The notes under the pieces are model-generated. The model saw only the letters and a list, made by a program, of their open reading frames with translations. It did no database searches and was not told the DNA's origin. Shown here piece by piece: positions 27,019 to 35,555 of a DNA stretch of 58,161 nucleotides. Made by a program: the position numbers and the translations under genes. The stretch's first letter is position 1. Each line of letters begins with the position of its first letter. Origin of the DNA: Actinomyces sp. ZJ308 (lineage in GTDB: Bacteria; Actinomycetota; Actinomycetes; Actinomycetales; Actinomycetaceae); contig NZ_JAAIJY010000022.1 in the NCBI RefSeq assembly GCF_011752065.1, forward strand, positions 1 to 58,161, written 5' to 3'.

Positions 27019-27582
27019 CTAGCGCGCCTTCTTGGGCTCCGGGGTCCCCCGGAACACCCACAGGCGAATGAACACGTAGAGGTAGATGCCCTCGCAGCAG
27101 GCCGAGATGACGCGCGCCAGCTCGGCGTTGACCCCGAACCAGTGCAGCAGCGAGGACAGCCCCAGGATGAAGATGACGTACTGGCTGACAAGGCCCACCG
27201 TGTAGCCCGCCCCCTGCTCGACGACGTGCCCGTGGGATTGGAAGTTCAGCCAGCGGTTGAGCAGGAAGGAGTAGGCGCCGGCGATGGCGTAACCGACCGT
27301 GACGGCCACCGGGTAGTACCAGTGCAGGTGGTTGTAGAACACCCACAGGCAGCTGATGTCCAGGATGAAGGCCGAGCCGTTGATGATCGCGTAGCCGATG
27401 AAGGTCACCGGCAGCCGGCGGCGCACGAAGCCCGGCAGGACGGAGTGGATCGCGGTGATGAGGCGCAGGAAGACCTCGGGGGCGCGCCTCGCGCCGGAGA
27501 CGGGCGACTGGGCGGAGGACGATGCAGACTCAGTCTCGGTGGTGGTCTCGGGGGCCCGGCCGTCCGCCGTCGTTCCTGCCAT
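27019..27582 (-). CDS. GtrA family membrane protein
   Basis: The 187-aa protein has the four-helix GtrA fold: FIGYAIINGSAFILDISCLW, PVAVTVGYAIAGAYSFLLNR, the charged WLNF segment, VGLVSQYVIFILGLSSLLHW and a last helix ending in RLWVF. GtrA proteins are thought to move lipid-linked sugars across the membrane for cell-envelope glycan synthesis. I use the ATG at 27582, preceded by an AAGGACA site; the ~35 residues after it are polar and Thr/Ser-rich. No glycosyltransferase gene is adjacent. It lies downstream of the HAD phosphatase gene on the same strand, with a gap of 95 nt. Confidence 0.83.
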   Translation of the reverse strand: MAGTTADGRAPETTTETESASSSAQSPVSGARRAPEVFLRLITAIHSVLPGFVRRRLPVTFIGYAIINGSAFILDISCLWVFYNHLHWYYPVAVTVGYAIAGAYSFLLNRWLNFQSHGHVVEQGAGYTVGLVSQYVIFILGLSSLLHWFGVNAELARVISACCEGIYLYVFIRLWVFRGTPEPKKAR

Positions 27583-27677
27583 GAGGTGTCCTTCCCTGAT
27601 CGCTGGTGTCAGGGGGAGTCTTCCCCGCGGGCGCCGGTCAGGCAAGTTCCCACAGGCGGATGGGACGCCGAGCCGTC

Positions 27678-28331
27678 TCATCCTTCCGGAGGAGCGGCGG
27701 CCTGTGCCAGGGTCTGGGACACCTCGCGGCGCAGCAGATCGCCGCCGGCATCGGCCGGATGGTGAATAGTGCGCAAGCCCACCTCATGGGCCGCGGCGAT
27801 ATTGGTGGCGCTGTCATCGACGAACAGGGCCTGATCGGCCTGCACCCCGGCCAGTTCCAGCAACCGGTGGAAATAGGCGGCATCGGGCTTGGCCACCCCC
27901 AGGGTGCACGAGTAGCCGTCGATGTCGCACAGGCCGTCATAGCCCAGGTGCTCGCGCATCCAGGCTCGGCGCTCCCACTGCTGGTTGGTGGCCAGGACCG
28001 TGGTGTAACCGGCCCGGCGCAGGTCTCCCACCAGCTGCCAGGCCAGCGGGTCGGGTGTGGCCCGGTGCCACATCTCCAGCAGGTCCGATGCGCGCAGCTC
28101 CAGCCCCAGAGTCTCCACCACCCGCTCCAGCAGCTCGGTGAGGGTCTCCCGGCCCGCCAGGGCATCGGCCTCCCCATCGATGACGGCCTGGGCGAAGGCG
28201 GGGCCGCCGCCGCGGGTCAGCGCCTCGTCCCACGGGGTGCCGATGAGCTGAAGGACGCCGTCGGCATCGAGCAGGACGGCGCGCACGGGCGTGGACGAGG
28301 CGGGCGGGATGACGGGCTCAGAGGTACTCAC
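27678..28331 (-). CDS. HAD-superfamily hydrolase (subfamily IA)
   Basis: The 217-aa enzyme shows all four HAD motifs: LLDADGVL (motif I, nucleophile Asp in DxD), VLATNQQ (motif II), KPDAAYF (motif III Lys) and FVDDSATN (motif IV). The helical cap between motifs I and II marks it as an IA phosphatase of the HAD_2/epoxide-hydrolase-like type. Substrate is unknown, probably a phosphorylated small metabolite. It is divergent from the M18 aminopeptidase gene. Confidence 0.85.
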   Translation of the reverse strand: MSTSEPVIPPASSTPVRAVLLDADGVLQLIGTPWDEALTRGGGPAFAQAVIDGEADALAGRETLTELLERVVETLGLELRASDLLEMWHRATPDPLAWQLVGDLRRAGYTTVLATNQQWERRAWMREHLGYDGLCDIDGYSCTLGVAKPDAAYFHRLLELAGVQADQALFVDDSATNIAAAHEVGLRTIHHPADAGGDLLRREVSQTLAQAAAPPEG

Positions 28332-28423
28332 ACCCCGATCCTGCCCTACTCGGCTTGACCGTGGGGCCGGACATCCGGGACAGCTGACCGGGACACGGCA
28401 CGCGCCGGTGACAGACTGGGGGC

Positions 28424-29815
28424 ATGACCGATGCCGCCAGCACGCCCGCCAGCTCCTCGCCCAGCCTCCGCTCCAGCTCCCCCTCCCACTCCCTCGACGG
28501 GTCCACCGGTGACGCCGGTGCGATCCTGCGCGACGAGGACGCCTACACCGACTCGCTCATCGACTTCGTGACCGCCTCGCCCAGCTCCTACCACGCCGCC
28601 GCAGAGGTCGCCCGGCGCCTGGAGGCGGCCGGCCTCACCCGTGCCGAGGAGACCGTCTCCTGGCAGGCCGGCCTGCCCCGGCGCGGCTACGTCATCCGCG
28701 ACGGCGCACTCGCCGCCTGGATCCTGCCCGAGGCCCTGGCGCCGGGAGCGGGCCTGCGCATCGTCGGCGCCCACACCGACTCCCCGGCCCTCAAGCTCAA
28801 GCCCGACGCCGCCCTCGTCCGCTCCGGCTGGCAGCTCATCAACGCTGAGGTCTACGGCGGCCCCCTGCTCGCCTCCTTCCTCGACCGCGAGCTGGGCCTG
28901 GCCGGGCGCCTGACCACCCGCGACGGCGCCGTCCACCTCGTGCGCACCGGCCCCATCGCCCGCGTCGCCCAGATCGCCCCGCACCTGGACCGCAGCGTCA
29001 ACGACACCCTCCGCCTGGACCGGCAGACCCACCTGCTGCCCCTGTGGTCGCTGGCCGGCCCCGACTCCGCCCCCGACGCCGTCGAGACCTACCTGTGCGA
29101 GCTCGCCGGCATCGACCCGGCCGAGCTCGCCGGCCACGACGTCCTCACCTACCCCACTCAGGCCCCCGCCCGCTTCGGCCGCGACGGTGAGTTCCTGGCC
29201 TCCTCCCGCCTGGACAACCTCTCCTCCGTCCACGCCGGGCTCGTGGCCCTCGAGGCGCTCGCGGCCGCGGGGGCCGAGCCGGCCGAGCCCGTCATCCTGG
29301 TCGCCTTCGACCACGAGGAGGTCGGCTCGGCCACCCGCTCCGGGGCGGGCGGTCCCTTCCTCGAGACGCTCCTGCGGCGCCTCGCCCGCGTCCTGGGGGT
29401 CGATGGCGACGACGTCGAGGCCCTCCTGGCGCGCTCGACCTGCGTGAGCGCCGACGCCGGGCACAGCGTCCACCCCGCCCACGCCCACCTGCACGACCCG
29501 GCCGTCCAGCCGCTCATCAACCACGGCCCCCTGCTCAAGATCAACGCCCAGCAGCGCTACGCCACCGACGCCGTCGGGACCGCGATCTGGGCGCGGGCCT
29601 GCGCCGCGGCTGGCGTGCCCAGCCAGGACTTCGTCTCCAACAACGCCGTCCCCTGCGGCTCCACCATCGGCCCCATCACCGCCACCCGGCTGGGAATCAC
29701 CACCGTCGACGTCGGCGTGCCCCTGCTGAGCATGCACTCGGCCCGCGAGATGGCCGGCGTCAAGGACGGCCCCTGGCTCGCCCGGGCCCTGCACGCCTAC
29801 TGGCTGGGGGCCTGA
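28424..29815 (+). CDS. M18 family aminopeptidase
   Basis: The 463-aa cytoplasmic enzyme has the M18 zinc-ligand set: GAHTDSPALKLKP, SSRLDNLSSVHAG, FDHEEVGSATRSGAGG and the C-terminal VGVPLLSMHSARE. These motifs, in this order, match bacterial and eukaryotic aspartyl aminopeptidases, which remove acidic N-terminal residues and form dodecamers. The N-terminal ~35 residues are Ser/Ala-rich. The YchJ gene begins 5 nt after its stop, suggesting one transcript. It is probably involved in peptide recycling. Confidence 0.9.
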   Translation: MTDAASTPASSSPSLRSSSPSHSLDGSTGDAGAILRDEDAYTDSLIDFVTASPSSYHAAAEVARRLEAAGLTRAEETVSWQAGLPRRGYVIRDGALAAWILPEALAPGAGLRIVGAHTDSPALKLKPDAALVRSGWQLINAEVYGGPLLASFLDRELGLAGRLTTRDGAVHLVRTGPIARVAQIAPHLDRSVNDTLRLDRQTHLLPLWSLAGPDSAPDAVETYLCELAGIDPAELAGHDVLTYPTQAPARFGRDGEFLASSRLDNLSSVHAGLVALEALAAAGAEPAEPVILVAFDHEEVGSATRSGAGGPFLETLLRRLARVLGVDGDDVEALLARSTCVSADAGHSVHPAHAHLHDPAVQPLINHGPLLKINAQQRYATDAVGTAIWARACAAAGVPSQDFVSNNAVPCGSTIGPITATRLGITTVDVGVPLLSMHSAREMAGVKDGPWLARALHAYWLGA

Positions 29816-29820
29816 GCACG

Positions 29821-30267
29821 ATGGGAGGACGCGCGGCCGGAGAGCCGGACTCGCCGATCCGCGCCGCGGGCGTGCGCGGCCCCGCCCCCTGCCCCTGCGG
29901 CAGCGGGCGCACCTACGCCCAGTGCTGCGAGCCCCTCCACGACGGCGCCCCGGCGCCCACTGCCGAGGCCCTCATGCGCTCGCGCTACACGGCCTTCGTC
30001 GTCGGCGACGAGGACTACCTCTTCCGAACCTGGCACCCGCGCACCCGGCCCGAGGGCCCCTACTGCCACCCCGGCACACAGTGGACGGGGCTGACCATCC
30101 ACGAGACCGTCGGCGGCGGGGCCGACGACGAGACCGGCGTCGTGGAGTTCACCGCCTCCTACCGCGCTGGGGATGGGCACGGGGCAGTCGTGGCCGACGC
30201 CCTCCGTGAGCGCTCCTGCTTCACCCGCCGCGCCGGCCGCTGGCTCTACCTCGACGCCGTCGGATAG
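29821..30267 (+). CDS. YchJ family protein with SEC-C zinc motif
   Basis: The 148-aa protein has an N-terminal SEC-C-like CPCGSGRTYAQCC that should bind zinc, then the YchJ-specific EALMRSRYTAFVVGDEDYL and TWHP, and the NTF2-like C-terminal half (VEFTASYR, SCFTRRAGRWLYLDA). The function of YchJ is not known; SEC-C motifs elsewhere mediate nucleic acid or protein contacts. It is probably translated with the aminopeptidase. Confidence 0.87.
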   Translation: MGGRAAGEPDSPIRAAGVRGPAPCPCGSGRTYAQCCEPLHDGAPAPTAEALMRSRYTAFVVGDEDYLFRTWHPRTRPEGPYCHPGTQWTGLTIHETVGGGADDETGVVEFTASYRAGDGHGAVVADALRERSCFTRRAGRWLYLDAVG

Positions 30268-30310
30268 CTGCGAGGAGAGCCGGAGGCGCTGCGAGAAGAA
30301 GGGCGGGCGC

Positions 30311-30434
30311 GCATCGAGGACTGCGTTGTCCCTCCAGGACGTACTTCTCCCGCAGACGACTGGGGTTTGGCCTCGTCGTCTGCGTCAAGGCGCAGTCCTC
30401 GCGGGAAAAGTAAGTTCTCGAAGGACTGCGATGC
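30311..30434. repeat. MITE-like palindromic element 1
   Basis: The ends are inverted (GCATCG at 30311-30316, CGATGC at 30429-30434). Inside are 26-nt arms (30328-30353 and 30401-30426) matching at 21 of 26 positions, and a central perfect hairpin CGCAGACGAC / GTCGTCTGCG (30351-30360 / 30375-30384). In addition CGAGGACTGCG (30315-30325) matches CGCAGTCCTCG (30391-30401), while 30391-30399 can instead pair with 30422-30430. No gene is present. It shares the sequence GTCCCTCC[A/T]GGAC with the element near 48 kb. Confidence 0.75.
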
Positions 30435-30449
30435 TCGGTCCTGGCGTCC

Positions 30450-31556
30450 TCAGTGCCAGGTGCCGCGCCAGTACTGGATGGGCCAGGGGGCCTCGTCCCA
30501 GGAGCGCGCCCCCAGGTCCGCCGCCCAGCGCAGCGGCAGGTAGGGGTCGCGCAGAGCGGCCCGGCCCACGGCGACGGCGTCGACCTGGCCGGTCACCAGC
30601 GCCTGCTCGGCCTGCGCCGCCTCCTCGATGAGCCCCACGCCCACCACCGGGACACCGGTCCCGGCCACCGCCTCCTTGACCTGCTGGGCCAGCGGCAGCT
30701 GGTAGCCGGGCCCCACCGGGACCGCGGCGGGAACGTTGCCGCCGCTGGAGACGTGCAGGACCTCGACCCCGGCCTCCACCAGCTCGCGGCCGAAGGCGGC
30801 GGTCTCCTCACCGGTGACGCCGCCGTCGGCCCAGTCCGAGGCCGACAGGCGGATGTCGAGGACCGTGTCCGGCCCGATGGCCTCGCGCACGGCCCGCACC
30901 ACCTGAAGCGGGAAGCGCTGACGGTTCTCGGCGCTGCCGCCGTAGGAGTCGGTGCGCCGGTTGGACAGGGGCGAGCGGAACTCGTGAATGAGGTAGCCGT
31001 GGGCTCCGTGGATCTCGACGAGGTCGTACCCGGCCTCGACGGCGCGGCGCGCGGCCGCGGCGAAGGCCTCCACCAGTCGGTCGATCCCGGCCTCGTCCAG
31101 CTCGGTGGGGACCGCGTGATCGGGGTAGGGGATCGCGCTGGGGGCCAGCAGCTCCCAGCCCTCCAGGGTTCCGGAGCGGGCGCCGGCGACGTTGGGGCGC
31201 CACGGCGCGGTCCCCGACTTGCGGCCGCCGTGCCCGATCTGGATGCCGGCGATCGCCCCGCCGGCGTGGATCGCCTCGACCAGGCGGCGCTGGCCGGCGG
31301 CCTGCTCATCGGACCACAGCCCCAGGTCATTGGGGGACAGGCGCCCCTCGGGCGTCACGGCCGTCGCCTCCACGATGACCGTTCCGAACCCGCCCACCGC
31401 GCGGCTGGCGTAGTGGGTCACGTGCCAGTCGGTGACGACGCCGTCCTGCGCCTCGACCGTGTACATGCACATGGGCGGCAGCCACAGGCGGTTGCGGGCT
31501 CTCAGCCCGCCGAGGGTCATCGGCTCAAGAATGCGCGGTGTGCTCGAGGTGCTCAT
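30450..31556 (-). CDS. Old yellow enzyme family NADH:flavin oxidoreductase (YqjM-like)
   Basis: The 368-aa FMN-binding TIM barrel shows NRLWLPPMCMYTVE with the Cys typical of the YqjM/thermophilic-like OYE class, IQIGHGGRKSG with active-site His, the HGAHGYLIHEFRSPLSN segment, RQRFPLQVVRAVRE and DAVAVGRAALRDP phosphate-binding loop. These enzymes reduce activated C=C bonds of enones or xenobiotics with NAD(P)H. It is divergent from the patatin gene, with which it shares an 88-nt promoter region, and convergent with YchJ across the palindromic element. Confidence 0.9.
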   Translation of the reverse strand: MSTSSTPRILEPMTLGGLRARNRLWLPPMCMYTVEAQDGVVTDWHVTHYASRAVGGFGTVIVEATAVTPEGRLSPNDLGLWSDEQAAGQRRLVEAIHAGGAIAGIQIGHGGRKSGTAPWRPNVAGARSGTLEGWELLAPSAIPYPDHAVPTELDEAGIDRLVEAFAAAARRAVEAGYDLVEIHGAHGYLIHEFRSPLSNRRTDSYGGSAENRQRFPLQVVRAVREAIGPDTVLDIRLSASDWADGGVTGEETAAFGRELVEAGVEVLHVSSGGNVPAAVPVGPGYQLPLAQQVKEAVAGTGVPVVGVGLIEEAAQAEQALVTGQVDAVAVGRAALRDPYLPLRWAADLGARSWDEAPWPIQYWRGTWH

Positions 31557-31644
31557 GGCCTCACGCTACTCTCCCGACCACCCGGCAGACATGGGGCGGG
31601 AATCACCCGTGCGAACCGATCATCGAACCCATAGGCTCCCGGGC

Positions 31645-32664
31645 GTGAGCTCGCGCCCCGTCCCCAACCCTGTGCAACGGCCCGTCCCCGTCTCCGGCTC
31701 CGTACAACGGCCCGTCCCCGTCTCCGGCTCCGTACAACGGCCCGTCCCCGTCTCCGACCCTGACCACCGGCCCGCCCCCGTCACCCACGGGCCCGACGAC
31801 GTCGCCCTCGTCTTCGAGAGCGGCGGCATGCGCGGGGCCTACACGGCCGGCCTGGTGCGCGTCATGCTGGAGGCCGGCCTCTCCTTCCCCTGGGTCGGCG
31901 GCATCTCCGCCGGTTGCACGAACACCTGCAACTTCGTCTCCCGGGACACCTGGCGCACCCGCGAGGCCTACCTGGGCCTGACCACCGACCCCAAGGCCGG
32001 CGGATGGGGCAGCTTCGTGACCGGCAAGGGCTACTTCAACTCCGAGCACATCTACCTGCACACCTCCGCGCCCGATGAGTCCATCCCCTTCGACTGGGAC
32101 ACCTTCGCCGCCTCACCGGCCACCGTGCGCCTGGGCGCCTTCCGCTGCGACACCGGCGAGGAGGTCTACTGGGGCCTGGAGGACATGCCCACCATGGGCG
32201 ACCTGCTGGTACGGGCCCGGGCGTCGTCGTCGATGCCGGTGCTCATGCCCATGGTCGAGGTCGACGGCGCCCCCTACGTCGACGGCGCCGTGGGACCCAC
32301 CGGCGGGTTCGCCGTCGACGCGGCCCGCGCCGACGGCTACGACAAGCTCCTCGTGGTCATGACCCGCCCCGAAGGATACCGCAAACCGCCCATGCGACGC
32401 CACGAGATCGAGGTCCTCCAGCGGCTCTACCCCCGCTATCCGGCCCTCGTCCAGGCCGTCATCGACCGGCCCGAGAACTACAACCGCACCGTCGACGAGC
32501 TCGAGGAGCTGCGCAGCCAGGGCCGTATCTACCTCTTCCGGCCCGAGCGCATGCCCATCGCCAACGGCGAGCTGCGCTACGACCGCATCGTCACCGCCTT
32601 CGAGGCCGGCCTGGCCCAGGCCCGCCGCGAGCTGCCCGCCATCGAGGCCTTCCTGGCCAGCTGA
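31645..32664 (+). CDS. Patatin-like phospholipase
   Basis: The 339-aa protein has the patatin landmarks in order: ESGGMRGAYTAG (oxyanion loop), GGISAGC with nucleophile Ser in G-x-S-x-G, and YVDGAVG supplying the catalytic Asp of the Ser-Asp dyad. The C-terminal half matches the bacterial DUF6363-containing patatins (RLYPRYPALVQAVIDRP, YLFRPERMPIANGELR). I start at the GTG 31645, 7 nt after TAGGCT (31632-31637); translation further upstream would run into the OYE gene region. The first ~45 residues consist of repeats of VQRPVPVSGS encoded by a 30-bp tandem repeat. It likely hydrolyses acyl lipids at the inner membrane. Confidence 0.85.
   Translation: MSSRPVPNPVQRPVPVSGSVQRPVPVSGSVQRPVPVSDPDHRPAPVTHGPDDVALVFESGGMRGAYTAGLVRVMLEAGLSFPWVGGISAGCTNTCNFVSRDTWRTREAYLGLTTDPKAGGWGSFVTGKGYFNSEHIYLHTSAPDESIPFDWDTFAASPATVRLGAFRCDTGEEVYWGLEDMPTMGDLLVRARASSSMPVLMPMVEVDGAPYVDGAVGPTGGFAVDAARADGYDKLLVVMTRPEGYRKPPMRRHEIEVLQRLYPRYPALVQAVIDRPENYNRTVDELEELRSQGRIYLFRPERMPIANGELRYDRIVTAFEAGLAQARRELPAIEAFLAS
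31675..31755 (+). repeat. 30-bp tandem repeat inside the patatin gene
   Basis: The core CAACGGCCCGTCCCCGTCTC starts at 31675, 31705 and 31735. The period keeps the reading frame and encodes decapeptides of the form VQRPVPVSGS. Copy-number change would alter the length of the disordered N-terminus without a frameshift. Confidence 0.9.
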
Positions 32665-32676
32665 GGTCAGTTGAGG

Positions 32677-33255
32677 TCAGTGCGGTAGGGCGACGCCGTA
32701 GCGGGCGATGTCCTGGCCGGCGTCGAAACCGAAGGTGGTGATCGGGGGCACCGGCCGGCCGCCGTCGAGGGCCCGGGCCAGGAGCATCAGGACGTGGCGC
32801 TCGTGGGGCGGGACCAGGTCGGGCAGTCCGGTCAGCGGGAACCAGCGCAGCCCGGCGTTCTTGGCCGGCTCACGCACGACCGGCGTCCCGGCCCAGGTGC
32901 GCAGCGTGAAGAACAGGTCGATGCGCTGCTCCAGGGCCGCACCGCCCAGATCGTTGGTGCGGTGCATCGCCGTCAGCGGGGCGAGGTCCTCGGCGGCCGC
33001 GCCGACCCCCAGCTCCTCACGGGTCTCGCGCAGGGCCGTCTCGACGACGCTCTCGGCGGCCTCGACGTGACCCGAGGCGCCGCAGGCCCAGTGCCCGTCC
33101 ATATAGCCGGTGCCCTGCCGCAGCTGGAGGAGCACCTGGGTCGCGGCGCTCGTCGATCCGCTCGCCTGCCCGGTCCGGCCGGCGGAGGCGCCGGCGGCCG
33201 GACGCAGGAGGTAGACGTAGGCTGCGGGAACGAGGGTGAAGGAGTGGACGGCCAT
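32677..33255 (-). CDS. Nudix hydrolase
   Basis: The 192-aa protein has a complete Nudix box, GHVEAAESVVETALRETREE followed by LGV (G-x5-E-x7-REUxEExGU). It therefore cleaves a nucleoside diphosphate linked to some moiety in a Mg-dependent reaction. HSFTLVPAAYVYLLRP and YMDGHWACGASG are the preceding strands. ATG 33255 is chosen over a GTG at 33264. The substrate cannot be inferred. It is convergent with the patatin gene with almost no gap. Confidence 0.88.
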   Translation of the reverse strand: MAVHSFTLVPAAYVYLLRPAAGASAGRTGQASGSTSAATQVLLQLRQGTGYMDGHWACGASGHVEAAESVVETALRETREELGVGAAAEDLAPLTAMHRTNDLGGAALEQRIDLFFTLRTWAGTPVVREPAKNAGLRWFPLTGLPDLVPPHERHVLMLLARALDGGRPVPPITTFGFDAGQDIARYGVALPH

Positions 33256-33264
33256 GGCGGCCAC

Positions 33265-33665
33265 CGTAGACCAGGTGGGACCGAACGCGGACCAGACATG
33301 GACCAGACTCGGACCAGACTCGGACTGGGAGTGGTTCTGAGGAGAATCGGCCGGGATACCGATGGTGAGAATTCATGAAACCATCAGGAAATTGGGTAAT
33401 GCTCCGACATAGTCAGTCATCAATGGCCGTCCGTGGAGCTCGCGGCGCGCCCCGTCGCGGAAGCGCTGAGAATTCACCCTTGCGGTTACGCTGCCGGTTC
33501 GGCATCGGGCACCTAGGCTTCTACCTGGGGAGATGGAAGACTACGGGACCAGCCCGTGGACCCGACGTCACTGCCGATCGCCAGCCGTCGACACGATCAA
33601 TGATGACCGATGCCGACCCGAGCATGACCGACGCCCCACTGATGACGCTGCCTGAGGAGGATCCG
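33265..33665. other. 400-nt gap with an 11-bp tandem repeat (33289-33321)
   Basis: Three direct copies of GGACCAGAC(A/T)(T/C) occur at 33289-33299, 33300-33310 and 33311-33321, just upstream of the Nudix gene. A TAGGCT box is near 33512 ahead of the hydrolase. Short frames in the rest (for example one starting at 33375) have no ribosome site or family similarity and are not called. Confidence 0.5.
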
Positions 33666-34682
33666 ATGCAGACCAGCCTTACTCGGCTCACGGCCGACGA
33701 CGGAACGCGTCTGGTCGTGCACATCTGGCTGCCCGAGTGGCTCATCGACGGCTCCCTGCTGGTGGCCGACGCCCCCGACGACGCTGCCGGGGTCCGCACC
33801 ATGGTGAGACCGCACCCGCAGATGACCGGCGCGGCCCGTCCCCGCGGCATCATCCTCATCTCCCACGGCATGGCCGAGCACGCCTCGCGCTACGCCCGCT
33901 TCGCCGCCTCGGCCGTGGAGGAGGGCTACGCGGTCCTGGCCGAGGACCACCGCGGTCACGGCGCCACCGCCGCCCCCGACGGCTTCGGCTTCGTCGCCGA
34001 GCAGGGTGGCTGGGACACGGTCGTGGCCGACATGGGCACCGTCCTGGACGCGGCCCGGCGGGCCTGGCCCGGCATCCCGGTCTTCCTCATGGGTCACTCC
34101 TGGGGATCCTTCCTGGCCCGGGACCTGGCGGCGCGCCGCGGCGGCGAGCTGGCCGGCCTCATCCTGCTGGGGACCGGTGCGGGCACCGGCGCTCTGACGC
34201 GGCCCGCGGCGGCGATCTGCGCCGGGGAGTCCCGGCTGCGGGGGCCGCGCCATCCCTCCCGGCTGCTCAATGCGCTCGCCTTCGGCCCCTACCAGCGCCA
34301 CTTCGCCCCCAACCGCACCGAGGCCGACTGGATCAGCCGCGACACCAAGGAGGTCGACCGCTACGTGGCCGACCCCTGGTGCGGATTCGTGTGCGCCTCC
34401 AGCTTCTTCCACGATCTTGTGGCCGGGCAGGGCACCGTCAACACGGCCTCCCACGCCGCTGCGGTGCCCGCGGGACTGCCCATGCTCCTGGCCTCCGGCG
34501 ACCGGGACCCGGTCGGTGCCATGGGGCGGGGTGTCCAGCGGGCCGCCACCCTCTACCGCCGCGCCGGCGTGCGGGAGGTCTCCGTCATCCTTTACCCGGG
34601 CGGGCGCCACGAGCTCCTCAACGAGACCAACCGGGACCAGGTCACCGGAGACATCCTTACCTGGATCGACGGACACCTGTGA
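33666..34682 (+). CDS. Alpha/beta hydrolase (monoacylglycerol lipase-like)
   Basis: The 338-aa enzyme belongs to the Hydrolase_4/serine aminopeptidase S33 group: GIILISHGMAEHASRYARFA (oxyanion hole HGM-x-E), EDHRGHGATA, the nucleophile elbow FLMGHSWGSF, and the final YPGGRHELLNET providing the catalytic His. The pattern is that of lysophospholipases and monoacylglycerol lipases. GAGGAGG lies 5 nt before the ATG at 33666; further upstream in-frame starts (33601) lack such a site. BioY follows after 140 nt. Confidence 0.85.
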   Translation: MQTSLTRLTADDGTRLVVHIWLPEWLIDGSLLVADAPDDAAGVRTMVRPHPQMTGAARPRGIILISHGMAEHASRYARFAASAVEEGYAVLAEDHRGHGATAAPDGFGFVAEQGGWDTVVADMGTVLDAARRAWPGIPVFLMGHSWGSFLARDLAARRGGELAGLILLGTGAGTGALTRPAAAICAGESRLRGPRHPSRLLNALAFGPYQRHFAPNRTEADWISRDTKEVDRYVADPWCGFVCASSFFHDLVAGQGTVNTASHAAAVPAGLPMLLASGDRDPVGAMGRGVQRAATLYRRAGVREVSVILYPGGRHELLNETNRDQVTGDILTWIDGHL

Positions 34683-34738
34683 CAACTGTGAGAACCACTG
34701 ACTGATCGCGGGTGCGAGGCCAGGGAAGCCCTCATTCG

Positions 34739-34755
34739 TTGTAGGTATCCTACAA
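34739..34755. promoter_or_regulatory. Perfect palindrome upstream of bioY
   Basis: TTGTAGG-TAT-CCTACAA is exact over 7+3+7 bases and lies 68 nt before the bioY start. It probably is an operator. It does not match the BioQ, BioR or BirA sites I know. Confidence 0.5.
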
Positions 34756-34822
34756 ACCATGGTGTGGCGCTTCGGCGGGATCCGGTCGTTCACGACACCG
34801 GCGGTACCCGTAGGGTTGAGCC

Positions 34823-35407
34823 ATGGTCACCAAACCCTCCACTCCTGCTGCCGACGGCGTCGCCCTCAGTCCCGCACTCGTCCTCGTCCGCGAGGCGGGC
34901 CTGGTCCTGGCCGGTACGGCCGCCCTGATCCTCGTCGGACAGATCGCCATCCCCCTGCCCTTCACCCCCGTGCCGATCAGCATGGGCACCTTCGCCGCCC
35001 TGGGCGTCGGCGCCGTCCTCGGATCGCGCCGCGGCGCCCTGTCCGCGCTGCTGCTCGGCGCCCTGGCCGCCGTCGGCGCCCCGGTCCTGGCCGGCTGGAG
35101 CGGCGGCGTCGTGGCCACCTTCGGCTACGTCGTCGGCTACATCCTCATCGCCGCCATCGCCGGGCGCGCCACCGCCGTGTGGTCGCACCACTCCGGGTCG
35201 ACGGCCTCTCGAGTCGCCATCGGCGTCGCCCTCATGCTGCTGGCCTCCGCCTCGGTCTACGTCCCCGGCGTCATCTGGCTGAAGATCGCCACCGGCGCCA
35301 GCTGGGGCGCCGCCCTGAGCATGGGCCTGGTCCCCTTCATCGTGGGCGACATCCTCAAGTCCCTGGTCGCCACTGGTCTGCTGCCCGTGGGCGGCAGGCT
35401 GCGCTGA
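34823..35407 (+). CDS. bioY: BioY biotin transporter S component
   Basis: The 194-aa membrane protein matches BioY: GQIAIPLPFTPVPISMGTFA is the family's conserved N-terminal motif, and VPGVIWLKIATG, and GLVPFIVGDILKSLVATGL near the C-terminus are typical. BioY binds biotin as the substrate-specific subunit of an ECF transporter. No BioM/BioN or EcfA genes are adjacent, so it likely uses a shared energising module encoded elsewhere, or works alone. TAGGGT at 34811-34816 lies 6 nt before the ATG, indicating a leaderless start. It is followed by a hairpin. Confidence 0.9.
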   Translation: MVTKPSTPAADGVALSPALVLVREAGLVLAGTAALILVGQIAIPLPFTPVPISMGTFAALGVGAVLGSRRGALSALLLGALAAVGAPVLAGWSGGVVATFGYVVGYILIAAIAGRATAVWSHHSGSTASRVAIGVALMLLASASVYVPGVIWLKIATGASWGAALSMGLVPFIVGDILKSLVATGLLPVGGRLR

Positions 35408-35466
35408 CGATCCCGCACCGGTTCCGACGCCGCCCTGAGCGTACGGATCCGGTGGAGATCCGCCCT

Positions 35467-35508
35467 CCCGCGTGCCCCGTCGAGTCCCCGCTCGGCGGGG
35501 CACGCGGG
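35467..35508 (+). terminator. Hairpin after bioY
   Basis: CCCGCGTGCCCCG (35467-35479) and CGGGGCACGCGGG (35496-35508) pair perfectly over 13 bp and are followed by CCTTAAGG. It is placed 60 nt after the bioY stop. Confidence 0.7.
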
Positions 35509-35555
35509 CCTTAAGGCTCGGATCGGGTCCGGTCGACGCGGGTTAGAGTGCCTGC

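Noticed and set aside
33375..33665. Upstream extension of the alpha/beta hydrolase from 33375
   Set aside because: Extra residues lack similarity; GAGGAGG just before the ATG at 33666 marks the start.
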